The notes: generated by a model not told the origin, from the sequence alone. A stretch of DNA of 64,000 nt from Oscillospiraceae bacterium (GCA_017518255.1 JAFWVK010000115.1:1-64000); one strand, 5' to 3'; counted from the first letter of the stretch, positions 15,982 through 24,971 are shown. A program made the numbers and translations.

Positions 15982-17043
15982 ATGGAGTCTCTTGGCTACA
16001 AGTGCCCGAATTGCTGCGCGGATCTGAAATTCAACGCAGCAAAACAGCTCTTTACCTGTGAATACTGTTCCAGCAGCTTTTCCGAACAGGAAATGAAGGA
16101 AATTGCCGCCAAGCAGGAGCAGTATTCCGACCACCGCCCGGAAGAAGAGATGAAAGCGGAGGAGGAATTCACCGAACAGACATCGGTCTATTCCTGCGAC
16201 AGCTGCGGCGCTTCAATTATGGCGGATGACAATACTGCCGCAACCTTCTGCTATTACTGCCATAACCCCGTGATTCTCAAGGGCAGAGTCTCCGGCGACT
16301 TCAAGCCCTCTTATGTACTGCCGTTCCAGATCGACCGGAATGCGGCAATCGGTCATTTCACAAATTGGTGCAAAAAGCACTGGTTTCTTCCGAAAGACTT
16401 TCTCTCCGCTGCCCAGCAGGAGAAAATCACCGGATTGTATGTCCCGTTCTGGGTGACGGATGTCAATATTAACGGCGAAATGGATGCACTGGGAAAGAAA
16501 ATCCGTTCATGGACATCCGGCAGTTACCGCTATACCGAAACATCGGAATTCGCAGTGGCGCGGAAAGCGAAAATTGTGCTGCGCGGACTTCCTGCGGACG
16601 GTGCCAGCCACATTGACGACGAACTGATGGAAGCGGTCGAGCCGTTTGATTACCGGCAGGTCAGACCCTTTGCAATGCAGTATCTCAGCGGCTTCTTTGC
16701 CGAAAAATATGACATGGATATGGCAGCGATGTTCCCGCGGATTCAGAAGCGTGCAGTTCAGGCGAGCGATACGCTTCTGCGGAATTCCATGAAAAATTAT
16801 ACGACCGTATCCGTGACCCGTTCGGATATCCGCGTCATGGGAACAAAATGGGAGTATATGCTGCTCCCGGTCTGGTTCATGACATACAAATACAACGGAA
16901 AGATTTACGAATTTGCGCTGAACGGTCAAAGCGCGAAATTCGTCGGAACCCCGCCGCTCAGCAAGCCGCGCGTCGCGCTGTTTTCTGCGCTGGTCGGTCT
17001 GGGCATTGCGGCACTGACCGTTCTCGGAGGTGCGTTCATATGA
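15982..17043 (+). CDS. TFIIB-type zinc-ribbon protein with C-terminal membrane segment
   Basis: A 353-residue protein. It opens with one zinc ribbon (CPNCCADL...CEYC, residues 9-31) and a second (CDSCGASI...CYYC, about 72-95). A predicted soluble domain follows, with the stretch GLYVPFWVTDVNI. A single hydrophobic segment at the C terminus (about 333-352) is a likely tail anchor. The ribbons may bind zinc or nucleic acid, but the function of this family is not known to me. It is driven by the triplicated promoter. Its stop overlaps the start of the TPM-domain gene (ATGA), so the two products probably act together. Confidence 0.75.
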   Translation: MESLGYKCPNCCADLKFNAAKQLFTCEYCSSSFSEQEMKEIAAKQEQYSDHRPEEEMKAEEEFTEQTSVYSCDSCGASIMADDNTAATFCYYCHNPVILKGRVSGDFKPSYVLPFQIDRNAAIGHFTNWCKKHWFLPKDFLSAAQQEKITGLYVPFWVTDVNINGEMDALGKKIRSWTSGSYRYTETSEFAVARKAKIVLRGLPADGASHIDDELMEAVEPFDYRQVRPFAMQYLSGFFAEKYDMDMAAMFPRIQKRAVQASDTLLRNSMKNYTTVSVTRSDIRVMGTKWEYMLLPVWFMTYKYNGKIYEFALNGQSAKFVGTPPLSKPRVALFSALVGLGIAALTVLGGAFI

Positions 17044-17960
17044 AAAACATGAAATCCCTGCGCATCTTTGCGTCAGCAGCCGTTCTCCTGATGTCACTGC
17101 TGCTGTTCACGCTGCCGGCTTCTGCCATGCAGCGGGATGAGCGTTATCTCTCAAACTGTAAGCTGATTGACGAAGACGTCGTTTTCGATGAAAAAATGCA
17201 GAAGGCACTTTCTGCTCAGATTCGCCATACCAGCGATGAAACAGATCTGTATGTCGCGGTTGTAATCAAAGGAAAGGATTCCCCGCAGTACAGCGACAGC
17301 GAGGTGCAGCGGCAGGCGGAGAATTACTATCTGGATTTGTTCAAGCCGCAGACCGAAACCGATGCGGACGGCGTGCTGCTGTTTCTGAATCTGTCTACCC
17401 GGTATGCATATATCGCAACCTCCGGCATGGGACAGCTTTATTTCTCCAACAAGGATTCCAATAACCGCGTTGACAAAATGATTGATAACATGAAAAGCTC
17501 GCTGCAAGCAGAGAATTATTACAATGCAGTCATGACGTTTTGCAGCGATGTCAGCAAGTATTATCATGAAGGTGTTCCGCACGGTGCATACTCCAAGGAC
17601 GAAGCGACCGGTACGTATTACTGGGAGGAAAACGGAAAGCTTGTCTCCGGCAAAAAGCTCCCGCGCTTCTACGGAAAGAACTGGAAGCTCATCTTCGGTT
17701 CGGGTGCCGTAACGGGACTGATTGCGGTGCTGGTTACGGCGCTGATCATCCGCAGCCGCTACAAGCTGGTCAAGTCGCTTTCGGCAACCAATTACATCAG
17801 CCAGCAGGAGACACAGTTCTATGTTCGGGACGATCTGTTCCTCCGCACGCATACGACCAAAACGCATATTGATACCAGCGGCGGCGGCGGCGGCGGGGGC
17901 GGCGGTCATTCGCATTCGAGCGGCGGCCATTCCTTCGGCGGCGGCGGCGGACACTGGTAA
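17040..17960 (+). CDS. TPM-domain protein (YgcG-like) with Gly/His-rich tail
   Basis: A 306-residue exported protein. It has a signal peptide (hydrophobic core near 12-27, ending LPASA), a TPM domain (about 35-180) and a membrane segment near residues 220-240. A cytoplasmic part then ends in a glycine-rich tail with scattered His and Ser (GGHSHSSGGHSFGG) and a final HW. TPM domains occur in YgcG proteins of bacteria and in thylakoid photosystem II repair proteins. The start is the ATG overlapping the upstream stop codon, giving a normal signal peptide. The Gly-rich tail is typical for the YgcG type. Confidence 0.82.
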   Translation: MKNMKSLRIFASAAVLLMSLLLFTLPASAMQRDERYLSNCKLIDEDVVFDEKMQKALSAQIRHTSDETDLYVAVVIKGKDSPQYSDSEVQRQAENYYLDLFKPQTETDADGVLLFLNLSTRYAYIATSGMGQLYFSNKDSNNRVDKMIDNMKSSLQAENYYNAVMTFCSDVSKYYHEGVPHGAYSKDEATGTYYWEENGKLVSGKKLPRFYGKNWKLIFGSGAVTGLIAVLVTALIIRSRYKLVKSLSATNYISQQETQFYVRDDLFLRTHTTKTHIDTSGGGGGGGGGHSHSSGGHSFGGGGGHW

Positions 17961-17993
17961 TCTGCGCGGAGCCTGCGCCGGCAAGACCGTTTC

Positions 17994-18014
17994 CCGGCGG
18001 GCAGCGCCCGCCGG
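17994..18014 (+). terminator. GC-rich hairpin between the TPM gene and gltX
   Basis: CCGGCGGGC pairs perfectly with GCCCGCCGG around an AGC loop. It is not followed by a T-run, so it may pause or stabilise RNA rather than terminate. Confidence 0.4.
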
Positions 18015-18123
18015 CATGACCGCTTCCCGTTCTATGGAGGCGCAGTAAAAGCACATCGGATCGGAAAGCGAAATCAGAGCCGCGCAATTTTCGGAATCAT
18101 CACACACAAAGGAGAAAAATCAA

Positions 18124-19761
18124 ATGGATTATTCTGCACTGGCAAATCTGCTTTTCCCGGATATTACAAAAACAATCGCGGATTACGAGAAACAGTATCC
18201 CCCGCGGAATCTGCCCGAAGGTGCAGTCGTCACACGGATTGCGCCGAGCCCGACCGGCTTTGTGCATCTGGGCAATCTCTATAACGCAATCGGTGAGCGT
18301 CTGGCGCATCAGACCGGCGGCGTTTTCTATCTCCGCATAGAAGATACCGACCAGAAGCGTGAGGTTGCAGGCGCAGTCGAAGCAGTAATTGACGCTATGA
18401 ATTTTTACGGCGTACACTTTGACGAGGGCGTGACAAAGGACGGCGAAAGCGGTGCTTACGGTCCCTACCGGCAGCGGCAGCGCAGAGAACTGTATCAGAC
18501 TGTTGCAAAGTCTTTGGTGCTGCGCGGGCTGGCATATCCCTGCTTCTGCACGGAGGAAGATCTCAGCGCAATGCATGAAGCACAGGAAGCCGCGAAGGAA
18601 AACTACGGCTACTACGGGAAATACGCCGTCTGGCGTGACCGCCCGATTGAAGACATTCAGTCCGAGCTGGAAAAGGGAACCGAATGGGTTCTGCGCTTCC
18701 GCTCGGAGGGAGATGCAAACCAGATGATTCCGGTTCTGGACGGCATCCGCGGCGAACTGAAAGTACAGGAGAATTACACCGATTTCGTTCTGCTGAAATC
18801 GGACGGCATTCCGACCTATCATTTCGCGCATGTCTGCGATGACCACTTTATGCGGACAACCCATGTCATACGTGACGAAAGCTGGCTTGCGACACTGCCG
18901 ATTCACGTACAGCTTTTTGATACGCTCGGCTGGCAGCGCCCGGTCTATTGCCATACCGCAACGCTGATGAAAATGGACGGAAGCTCGAAACGCAAGCTCT
19001 CCAAGCGAAAGGATCCGGAGCTTGCCCTCAGCTATTATCACGAGGTCGGCTATCCGCAGGAGGCAACATGGCTTTATCTGCTGACGGTTCTGAACAGCAA
19101 TTTTGAGGAATGGCATCTTGCAAATCCGGATGCGGATTCCCGCGAATTTACGTTCTCACTGGAAAAAATGAGCACCTCCGGCTCTCTCTTTGATCTGGAA
19201 AAGCTCGATAACATCTCAAAGGAATACCTCTCGCGTCAGAGTGCAGAGTTTGTCTATGACGGTCTGCTTGCATGGGCACTGCATTACGATGCCGCGCTCG
19301 CGGACAGAATGACAAAAAAGCCGGATTTCTTCAAAGCCGCAATCAATGTCGGCAGAGGCGGCGAAAAACCGCGCAAGGACTACGGAAACTGGAAGGATGC
19401 CGCCGCATTCCTCTCGTTCTATGATGCGGAGACATTTGCTCTTGTTGATGAATGCCCTGAGCGTGCCGACGGCAGCATGAGGAACGAAATCCTGAACCGG
19501 TATCTCGATACGCTGAGCTTTGCCGATACACAGGAAGAATGGTTTGCAAAGGTGAAGGAGCTGACGGAGGAGCTGGGCTATGCGGCACAGCCGAAGAAAT
19601 ATAAGAAGAATCCGGAGCTTTACAAGGGCAGTATTGTCGATGTCACCAATCTGCTGCGCGTCGCACTGACCGGCAGACAGAATGCGCCGGATATCCGGGA
19701 AATCAGTCAGGTACTCGGCGAGGCGGAGACCCGCCGCAGACTCTCTGCCTACCGGAACTGA
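18124..19761 (+). CDS. gltX: Glutamate--tRNA ligase
   Basis: Charges tRNA-Glu with glutamate in the cytoplasm. The 545-residue class I synthetase has the HIGH-type motif PSPTGFVHLGN (41-51) and IEDTD. The KMSKS-type loop KLSKRKDP lies near residue 291. It is longer than the common 470-490-residue enzyme. It has about 35 extra residues before the catalytic core, as found in a clostridial subgroup. An AAAGGAG site precedes the ATG by nine bases. The small zinc-ribbon gene follows after 11 bp and may be cotranscribed. From sequence alone I cannot tell whether it is discriminating or also charges tRNA-Gln. Confidence 0.94.
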   Translation: MDYSALANLLFPDITKTIADYEKQYPPRNLPEGAVVTRIAPSPTGFVHLGNLYNAIGERLAHQTGGVFYLRIEDTDQKREVAGAVEAVIDAMNFYGVHFDEGVTKDGESGAYGPYRQRQRRELYQTVAKSLVLRGLAYPCFCTEEDLSAMHEAQEAAKENYGYYGKYAVWRDRPIEDIQSELEKGTEWVLRFRSEGDANQMIPVLDGIRGELKVQENYTDFVLLKSDGIPTYHFAHVCDDHFMRTTHVIRDESWLATLPIHVQLFDTLGWQRPVYCHTATLMKMDGSSKRKLSKRKDPELALSYYHEVGYPQEATWLYLLTVLNSNFEEWHLANPDADSREFTFSLEKMSTSGSLFDLEKLDNISKEYLSRQSAEFVYDGLLAWALHYDAALADRMTKKPDFFKAAINVGRGGEKPRKDYGNWKDAAAFLSFYDAETFALVDECPERADGSMRNEILNRYLDTLSFADTQEEWFAKVKELTEELGYAAQPKKYKKNPELYKGSIVDVTNLLRVALTGRQNAPDIREISQVLGEAETRRRLSAYRN

Positions 19762-19772
19762 GGACACGGATT

Positions 19773-19982
19773 ATGAAATCCTCACCGAATCCGCAAATTC
19801 CGGAAGCAGCGGCGGAAAAAGTACTGAGCTGCCTGCGCTGCGGTGCGCCGATGAAGCCGGTTGCGACAGAGGAATATACCGCCGGAAGCCTGCTGCTGAA
19901 GCAGCTCCAGAAGATTATTGCAAATGCCGGTATCCGTGTGTATCACTGCACCGGCTGCGGCAAAATCGAACTCTTCAAATAA
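19773..19982 (+). CDS. Small zinc-ribbon protein
   Basis: A 69-residue protein with two Cys pairs, CLRCGAP (19-25) and CTGCGK (59-64), separated by a helix-forming stretch. This spacing would bind one zinc or iron. The ATG has GAGGA eight bases upstream and follows gltX by 11 bp, so it is a real small gene. The last residues KIELFK are typical of small bacterial zinc ribbons. Function unknown. It lies just before a superoxide reductase that has lost its own Cys4 metal centre. Confidence 0.7.
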   Translation: MKSSPNPQIPEAAAEKVLSCLRCGAPMKPVATEEYTAGSLLLKQLQKIIANAGIRVYHCTGCGKIELFK

Positions 19983-20042
19983 CCGGAAAACGGAGAAACA
20001 AACGGTTTCTCTGAAAATAAAAAATGAAAGGGAGATTCTAAG

Positions 20043-20390
20043 ATGATGAAATTCTATCAGAACACCGAAACAGGAGAATTTTCGGCGGAAGCAGCGCCGG
20101 GATTCGCGGAAATCATTCCGAATACGGTCGATGCGGCAAAGGAGAAGCATGTTCCGGTGATTGCACGCGAAGGTCAGACCGTGACCGTTTCGGTCGGCAG
20201 CGTTGCGCATCCGATGCAAGAGAACCACTATATCGGCTGGATTCTGCTGGAAACGGAAAACGGACAGGAGAAAAAGGAACTGACCCCCGGCGAGGAACCG
20301 GTTGCACAGTTCTATGTGTCAGAGGAAGACACCGTGATTGCTGCGTATGCATACTGCAATCTGCACGGGCTCTGGAAAGCCGAAGCATGA
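20043..20390 (+). CDS. Superoxide reductase (desulfoferrodoxin type) lacking the Cys4 centre
   Basis: Reduces superoxide to hydrogen peroxide at a mononuclear iron, a common oxygen defence of anaerobes. The 115-residue protein keeps all ligands of that iron: His36 (EKHVP), His56, His62, Cys105 and His108 (CNLHGLW). The usual lysine and glutamate beside His36 are also kept. The N-terminal part (MMKFYQNTETGEF) aligns with the desulforedoxin domain of two-iron enzymes but is shorter and has none of its four cysteines. An external electron donor is therefore needed. GGGAG lies eight bases before the ATG. The neighbours are a small zinc ribbon and an iron-sulfur aldo/keto reductase. Confidence 0.9.
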   Translation: MMKFYQNTETGEFSAEAAPGFAEIIPNTVDAAKEKHVPVIAREGQTVTVSVGSVAHPMQENHYIGWILLETENGQEKKELTPGEEPVAQFYVSEEDTVIAAYAYCNLHGLWKAEA

Positions 20391-20402
20391 AATGAGGCTC
20401 TT

Positions 20403-21494
20403 ATGAAAAAACTGGGATTCGGATTTATGCGTCTGCCGCTTCTGGACGGAGCAGACCCGACATCGTTTGATGAAGCACAGATTTTCAGAATGGTGGATAC
20501 CTTCCTGCAAAAAGGCTTTACATACTTTGATACCGCTTATATGTATCATAACGGGAAATCGGAGGAGATGCTGAAAAAAGCGCTTGTCGAACGGTATCCC
20601 CGCGAGTCGTTCCTTCTTGCCGACAAACTGCCGACGATGTTCCTGAAACAACCGGAGGATCTTCCGCGCATCTTTCAGGAACAGCTCGGCCGCACCGGCG
20701 CAGGCTATTTTGACTATTACCTGCTGCACTGCCTTGACCGGGAGAATTATGCAATCGCTGAGCGCCTGAACTGCTTTGATTTTGTGATGCAGAAAAAGGC
20801 GGAAGGAAAGGTTCGGCATTTCGGCTTTTCCTTCCATGATTCCGCAGAGCTGCTTGATGAGATTCTCACGGCACATCCGGAGGTTGAATTCGTTCAGCTT
20901 CAGATCAATTATCTGGACTGGGACAGCGAAAAAGTGCAGTCGCGGCTCTGTTACGAAACAGCAGTAAAACACGGCAAGGATGTCATCGTAATGGAACCGG
21001 TCAAGGGCGGAACGCTTGCCGGCGTTCCGAAGCTTGCAGAGGATTTGTTCCGTGCGCATGAGCCGGCGCTTTCCGTGCCGTCATGGGCAATCCGCTTTGC
21101 AGCATCTCTGCCGCAGGTTGTGCGTGTCCTGAGCGGCATGAGCAGTTATGAGCAGCTCGCAGACAATACCGCCTTTATGGAGCATTTCAAGCCGCTGACG
21201 GAGGAAGAAACTGCGCTTTGCCTGCGCGTAAGGGATATCATCAATCACGAGATTGAGATTCCGTGTACGGCGTGCAGCTACTGCACGGAGGGATGTCCGG
21301 CGGAGATTCCGATTCCGGATTATTTCCGGATCTACAACCGGAAGCAGGACAGCGAAGCTTATGAAGCAGCGGGCAGCGGCAGAGGAAAAGCCTCCGACTG
21401 TCTGACATGCGGTCAGTGTGAGGAGCACTGCCCGCAGCATCTGCCGATTATTGATTTGCTCCGGCAGGTTGCCGCAAAATACGAACCGGTGTAA
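20403..21494 (+). CDS. Aldo/keto reductase with C-terminal 4Fe-4S ferredoxin domain
   Basis: An NAD(P)-linked oxidoreductase of the aldo/keto reductase family. The 363-residue protein has the barrel with FDTAYMYHNGKSE (residues 40-52) containing the catalytic Asp and Tyr. A Lys in the LADKLP strand and His in YYLLHCLD complete the tetrad. The C terminus carries ferredoxin-type motifs, CTACSYCTEGCP and CLTCGQCEEHCP, enough for two 4Fe-4S clusters. Such fusions are common in anaerobes, but their substrates are mostly unknown. It starts 12 bp after the superoxide reductase gene, so the two may share a transcript. Confidence 0.92.
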   Translation: MKKLGFGFMRLPLLDGADPTSFDEAQIFRMVDTFLQKGFTYFDTAYMYHNGKSEEMLKKALVERYPRESFLLADKLPTMFLKQPEDLPRIFQEQLGRTGAGYFDYYLLHCLDRENYAIAERLNCFDFVMQKKAEGKVRHFGFSFHDSAELLDEILTAHPEVEFVQLQINYLDWDSEKVQSRLCYETAVKHGKDVIVMEPVKGGTLAGVPKLAEDLFRAHEPALSVPSWAIRFAASLPQVVRVLSGMSSYEQLADNTAFMEHFKPLTEEETALCLRVRDIINHEIEIPCTACSYCTEGCPAEIPIPDYFRIYNRKQDSEAYEAAGSGRGKASDCLTCGQCEEHCPQHLPIIDLLRQVAAKYEPV

Positions 21495-21508
21495 TCCGGC
21501 GAAAGCTA

Positions 21509-21539
21509 ACGGGCAGGAAACATTGTGTTTCCTGCCCGT
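21509..21539. terminator. Bidirectional terminator between converging operons
   Basis: ACGGGCAGGAAACA (21509-21522) pairs with TGTTTCCTGCCCGT (21526-21539) around a three-base loop. A GTTTGT tail follows. It separates the aldo/keto reductase (+) from the sortase operon (-). Confidence 0.75.
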
Positions 21540-21598
21540 GTTTGTATATCTCCTTCGGATGAGCCATAAGGGCACCCTTTGCTTTGACTCCTTTTCCA

Positions 21599-22498
21599 TC
21601 AGTGCTTGAGCTTCTTTACTTCCTCCGCCTTTTTGCTGCGGATATGCAGAAGCACAAACAGCCCGATCATCAGCAGACCGGCGGCAATTCCGCAAACTGC
21701 AAGCAGCGCTGCGGCATTTGTCATCGAATACAGGTATCCTGTCACCGCCGCAAAAACCTGATCGGTTTTGACGGAAAAGCGGTCAAACCAGCGCGTTTTC
21801 GTCAGCCAGACCGACGGCACCATCAAAAGCACCGATGCAATCAGCAGCGCGATACCGGACCAGTAAAAGCCGTGTCTGCCCTCCGCATGATTGGACATGA
21901 ACAGAAACAGCACGATCAGCAGCGTAATCAGTGCAGCACCGATTGCCAGAAAGCCTGACCATTTGAGGATACTGCGCGCCTTTTGCAGCGCGTGCGCATC
22001 GGCAAGCATCCGGAAACGGAACACATCACAGGCATCCAGAATCTGTTCCTTAGCCGCATTCAGGGAATCCTTGACTGCAAGCTCAAAGGATGCATCCTTC
22101 TCGATGCCGTTTTTATCGGCATAGGCAGTCAAAAACGCCCGCATATCCGTTTCCAGAACCGAGAAATCCGGTTTTGCAGCGTAATCGGCGCTTCTTCCGT
22201 TCAGGTATTCAAAGCCGCCGCGGACGGATGCCCGAATGATTGCATCGCAGTTTTCCTCAGTTATCGTTTTCTCATACACTGCGAGCGGAATTCCGGTTGT
22301 GTTTTCCTGATCGACAAAACGCTGCGTCAGGGTCACATGCACTTTCTGCGCAAGATTCTGCTCCTTTGCAATCCGCAGGGCTTTTTCCGTATCAAGCCCC
22401 TGAAAGCGCAGCAGCATCAGCGCGGCTGTTCCGAGGAGAGAGAAAATCAGCAAAACCGTCAGGAATACGCTGATTAAATAAATATGCGGCTTTTTCAT
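21599..22498 (-). CDS. Four-helix membrane protein of the sortase operon
   Basis: A 299-residue protein with one hydrophobic segment near the N terminus (about 6-30) and three more in the second half, ending in a Lys-rich tail (RSKKAEEVKKLKH). Between the first two segments is a roughly 130-residue extracytoplasmic domain. I do not recognise the family. The ATG at 22498 is chosen because a G-rich ribosome site lies upstream and the membrane segment follows at once. An alternative ATG at 22522 overlaps the sortase stop codon and would add MREGDRNI. It is the last gene of a four-gene operon, so it probably helps the sortase or the surface proteins. Confidence 0.7.
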   Translation of the reverse strand: MKKPHIYLISVFLTVLLIFSLLGTAALMLLRFQGLDTEKALRIAKEQNLAQKVHVTLTQRFVDQENTTGIPLAVYEKTITEENCDAIIRASVRGGFEYLNGRSADYAAKPDFSVLETDMRAFLTAYADKNGIEKDASFELAVKDSLNAAKEQILDACDVFRFRMLADAHALQKARSILKWSGFLAIGAALITLLIVLFLFMSNHAEGRHGFYWSGIALLIASVLLMVPSVWLTKTRWFDRFSVKTDQVFAAVTGYLYSMTNAAALLAVCGIAAGLLMIGLFVLLHIRSKKAEEVKKLKH

Positions 22499-22518
22499 GA
22501 TATTCCGATCCCCCTCCC

Positions 22519-23199
22519 TCATTCTTCGGCAGGCAGGTCAAACTGCTTTTTCACCGGGACACAGCGCACGCCGACACGGATATCCGAGCTGCCGAGAACC
22601 TGCGGCTGACAGGTATACAGCGTCAGGATTTCCTCCTCCGTAACAGCGACATACCGCTTGTCCGCCTGATCGAATGTGATGTTTTCCGTCACGCGGTAGG
22701 TAAAGCTGCCGTAGGTTGTATAAAGCTGAATTTCATCGCCGGGCTTCAATTTGCTCAGGTCGGAGAAATAGGTATTGACATGTGCATCAATGACCGTATT
22801 TCCGCCCTCTCCGATGACGGCGGACTGTGTGGACTGACAGGCGCCGCGTGTGAGCAGCTCCGAGGAAACGCCGTAATACACACCGACATTCAGATTGATC
22901 GAGGGTGCAATCAGCATGGCGCACTGCTCACCGAATTTCGGGTAGACGATTTTTCCGGTTTCGTAACCGGTTTCACGGTTTTCGGTATTGATATCCTGCT
23001 CGCGGATCCGGAGACCTGCATTCACGGATTTGATTTTCAGATTATCCATAAAAACCAGATTCAGATATTTCTGAAGGCGGTGCGTCGGCGCCAGCACATA
23101 GCTCAGCACCAGAATGCCGCCCGTCAGCAGAAGCAGAAGCAGCGGCGTCAGCGTATATGTGATCCAGTATTTTTTCTTTTTGACTGTTTTTTCAGGCAT
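22519..23199 (-). CDS. Sortase
   Basis: A membrane-anchored transpeptidase that would link surface proteins to the cell wall or to each other. The 226-residue protein has an N-terminal membrane anchor (about 12-37). The sortase fold carries the catalytic His140 (IDAHVNT), the TLxTC motif TLYTC (193-197) and Arg208 or Arg212 (IRVGVR). The form resembles class C/D enzymes more than class B. The gene overlaps the upstream paralog by 8 bp. The two proteins encoded upstream are the obvious candidate substrates, although neither has a classical LPxTG signal. Confidence 0.88.
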   Translation of the reverse strand: MPEKTVKKKKYWITYTLTPLLLLLLTGGILVLSYVLAPTHRLQKYLNLVFMDNLKIKSVNAGLRIREQDINTENRETGYETGKIVYPKFGEQCAMLIAPSINLNVGVYYGVSSELLTRGACQSTQSAVIGEGGNTVIDAHVNTYFSDLSKLKPGDEIQLYTTYGSFTYRVTENITFDQADKRYVAVTEEEILTLYTCQPQVLGSSDIRVGVRCVPVKKQFDLPAEE

Positions 23200-24013
23200 C
23201 CTCCCGATTCTCCTTTCCGGCTTTCTCTTTGCCTCCGGTCAGCGCAAGCAGCACAATGCCCGCTGCGGAAAGCAGAACGGCGGCTGCCGCTGCAAGCACT
23301 GCATATGTCAGATTCCAGCCTGTCGCATCAATGCTCAGACCGAGCGAGGTTTTATCAATCAAGTTTCCTTCGCGGTCATGCACCGTCACCTGAACGGTAT
23401 CCTTTCCGATATCGTCCACAGTCACATGCAGCCCGATTTCCCTTCCGAAATCCGTCATACCCTTTGCGATATCCGTCTTCTGACCGGAATCCAGCTGCTG
23501 ACAGATACTTTTGCGGTCTGCCGGCGAAAGCGTCGCAAGAAACGCCACGCGCTCCTCATAAGGGAGCTGCGCAATATACGCTTTCTTTTCCTCCAGTGTC
23601 ATTTCCGAAAAAGGCTTTTCCGGCTGCACGGACGGCTGAAATCCCGGCTGCTCCAAGCCGGAACCCGGTTCGGCAGGCAACGCGATTTCATAATAATCAA
23701 TGATATCCTGCGGGTCAATCAAAAACTCCTCCGCAATCACGGAAACGACATATTTTACGCCGTTTTCATGAATCAGCGTCACCCATTCCCCGTAGGTGCG
23801 GTAAGTGCCGCCCATTTCCATTCCGTTTTCGTCATGCACGGAGGTTTCATACTGCGCGCGCGCATCACAGATCATCGCTTCGGTCGTTCCGACATCGCGC
23901 ATCGCACGGAACACATCCTCAACCGTTGCAGTCTGCGCGCTGACTGCACTGCCGCCGAACAGCACAAGGGCAGATGCACAGAGCGCAGCCGCAAGCCTTG
24001 GAACGGTTCTCAT
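23192..24013 (-). CDS. Anchored surface protein, second paralog of the sortase operon
   Basis: A 273-residue exported protein with a signal peptide ending near SAVSA. An N-terminal domain (VEDVFRAMRDVGTTEAM) follows, then a Pro/Gln-rich linker and a second domain (FSEMTLEEKKAYIAQLP through HVTVDDIGKD). The C terminus has the form DATGWNLT, a hydrophobic span and a Lys-rich tail. That is the layout of a sorting signal but without LPxTG. It shares every one of these parts with the gene just upstream, so the pair arose by duplication. Its ATG overlaps the stop of that gene, with GGAGG just before it. The family is unknown to me. Confidence 0.72.
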   Translation of the reverse strand: MRTVPRLAAALCASALVLFGGSAVSAQTATVEDVFRAMRDVGTTEAMICDARAQYETSVHDENGMEMGGTYRTYGEWVTLIHENGVKYVVSVIAEEFLIDPQDIIDYYEIALPAEPGSGLEQPGFQPSVQPEKPFSEMTLEEKKAYIAQLPYEERVAFLATLSPADRKSICQQLDSGQKTDIAKGMTDFGREIGLHVTVDDIGKDTVQVTVHDREGNLIDKTSLGLSIDATGWNLTYAVLAAAAAVLLSAAGIVLLALTGGKEKAGKENREDA

Positions 24014-24864
24014 TCTTCCTCCTCCGGCAGCTTTCTGCCGCGCAGCGCCAGCCAGACCACACCGCCGACAGAGAGCAGCACGGCACCAGCGGAAAACAGA
24101 ACCGGCAGTGTCAGATTCCAGCCCGTTTCGTCCACGCCTCCGCCGATGGATGCGGCATCAATCAGCGTCCCGTCGGAATTGCGGACGGAATAATTGATGC
24201 CGTTGCCGCCGCCGATGTCATCGACGGTCACATGCATTCCAAGCTTTTCGCCCGCCTGAATAAAACCGTTCATGACATTTGCCTGCGCTGCGGGATCCAT
24301 CTGCTTGATGATGCTGTTTCGCTCGGCAGTTGAAAGCCCGGCGACAAATGCCGCACGCTCCCCCTCCGGAAGGCTTGCGACATACGCTTTCTTTTCATCC
24401 AGCGTCATTTTGGTGAAGGGACGGTTCGTCGTAACAGAGGGCTGTGTCGTTGTCACAACGGTAGTCGCGGTCGTTCCGGTTGTTTTGGAACCCTCCGGAT
24501 CGGCGGAGGTTGTCGCGGGAGCGGTCGCGGTTGCATAGCTTTCCTTCAGCTGCGCACCGGTCAGATCGAACTGCTTGGCGACCTCGTCCCAGATGTCGTC
24601 CTGATAAATATCAATCATATCCGCCCAGACGTCGTAGGTGTAGTAGGTGTTGTTGATGGTCATTCCGTCTGCATCGTGCGGCGTATTCTGAAACTGCGTT
24701 TTCGCATCCTGCACCATGGATTCCGGCATACCGATTCTGCGCATCGCGGCATAGACATCCTCCACGCTCTCTGCGGATGCGTGCAGTGCGCTGCCGGCTG
24801 CAAGCAGAACTGCCGCTCCGGCAGATGCGGCAAACACAGTCAGACGTTGAATTCTGTTTTTCAT
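24010..24864 (-). CDS. Anchored surface protein, first paralog of the sortase operon
   Basis: A 284-residue exported protein. The signal peptide ends near ALHASA. A domain starting VEDVYAAMRRIGMPESM is followed by a Thr/Ala-rich linker (about 115-150) that may be glycosylated. The second domain runs from FTKMTLDEKKAYVASLP to HVTVDDIGGG. The C terminus reads DETGWNLT, then a hydrophobic span and RGRK. It matches the next gene domain by domain. The ATG at 24864 (MKNRIQ) has AAAGGA eight bases upstream; the ATG at 24870 is too close to that site. It is the first gene of the operon and has its own promoter. No known family recognised. Confidence 0.72.
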   Translation of the reverse strand: MKNRIQRLTVFAASAGAAVLLAAGSALHASAESVEDVYAAMRRIGMPESMVQDAKTQFQNTPHDADGMTINNTYYTYDVWADMIDIYQDDIWDEVAKQFDLTGAQLKESYATATAPATTSADPEGSKTTGTTATTVVTTTQPSVTTNRPFTKMTLDEKKAYVASLPEGERAAFVAGLSTAERNSIIKQMDPAAQANVMNGFIQAGEKLGMHVTVDDIGGGNGINYSVRNSDGTLIDAASIGGGVDETGWNLTLPVLFSAGAVLLSVGGVVWLALRGRKLPEEEE

Positions 24865-24971
24865 TCTCATTTTCCTTTCTCTTCGCGGGGACAAAAATCC
24901 GGAAACGCATGAATTCCGGATGTTTCGGAAATCGGTTTTGTGTTTGAATCTGCAAACAGGAACGCAAAGTC

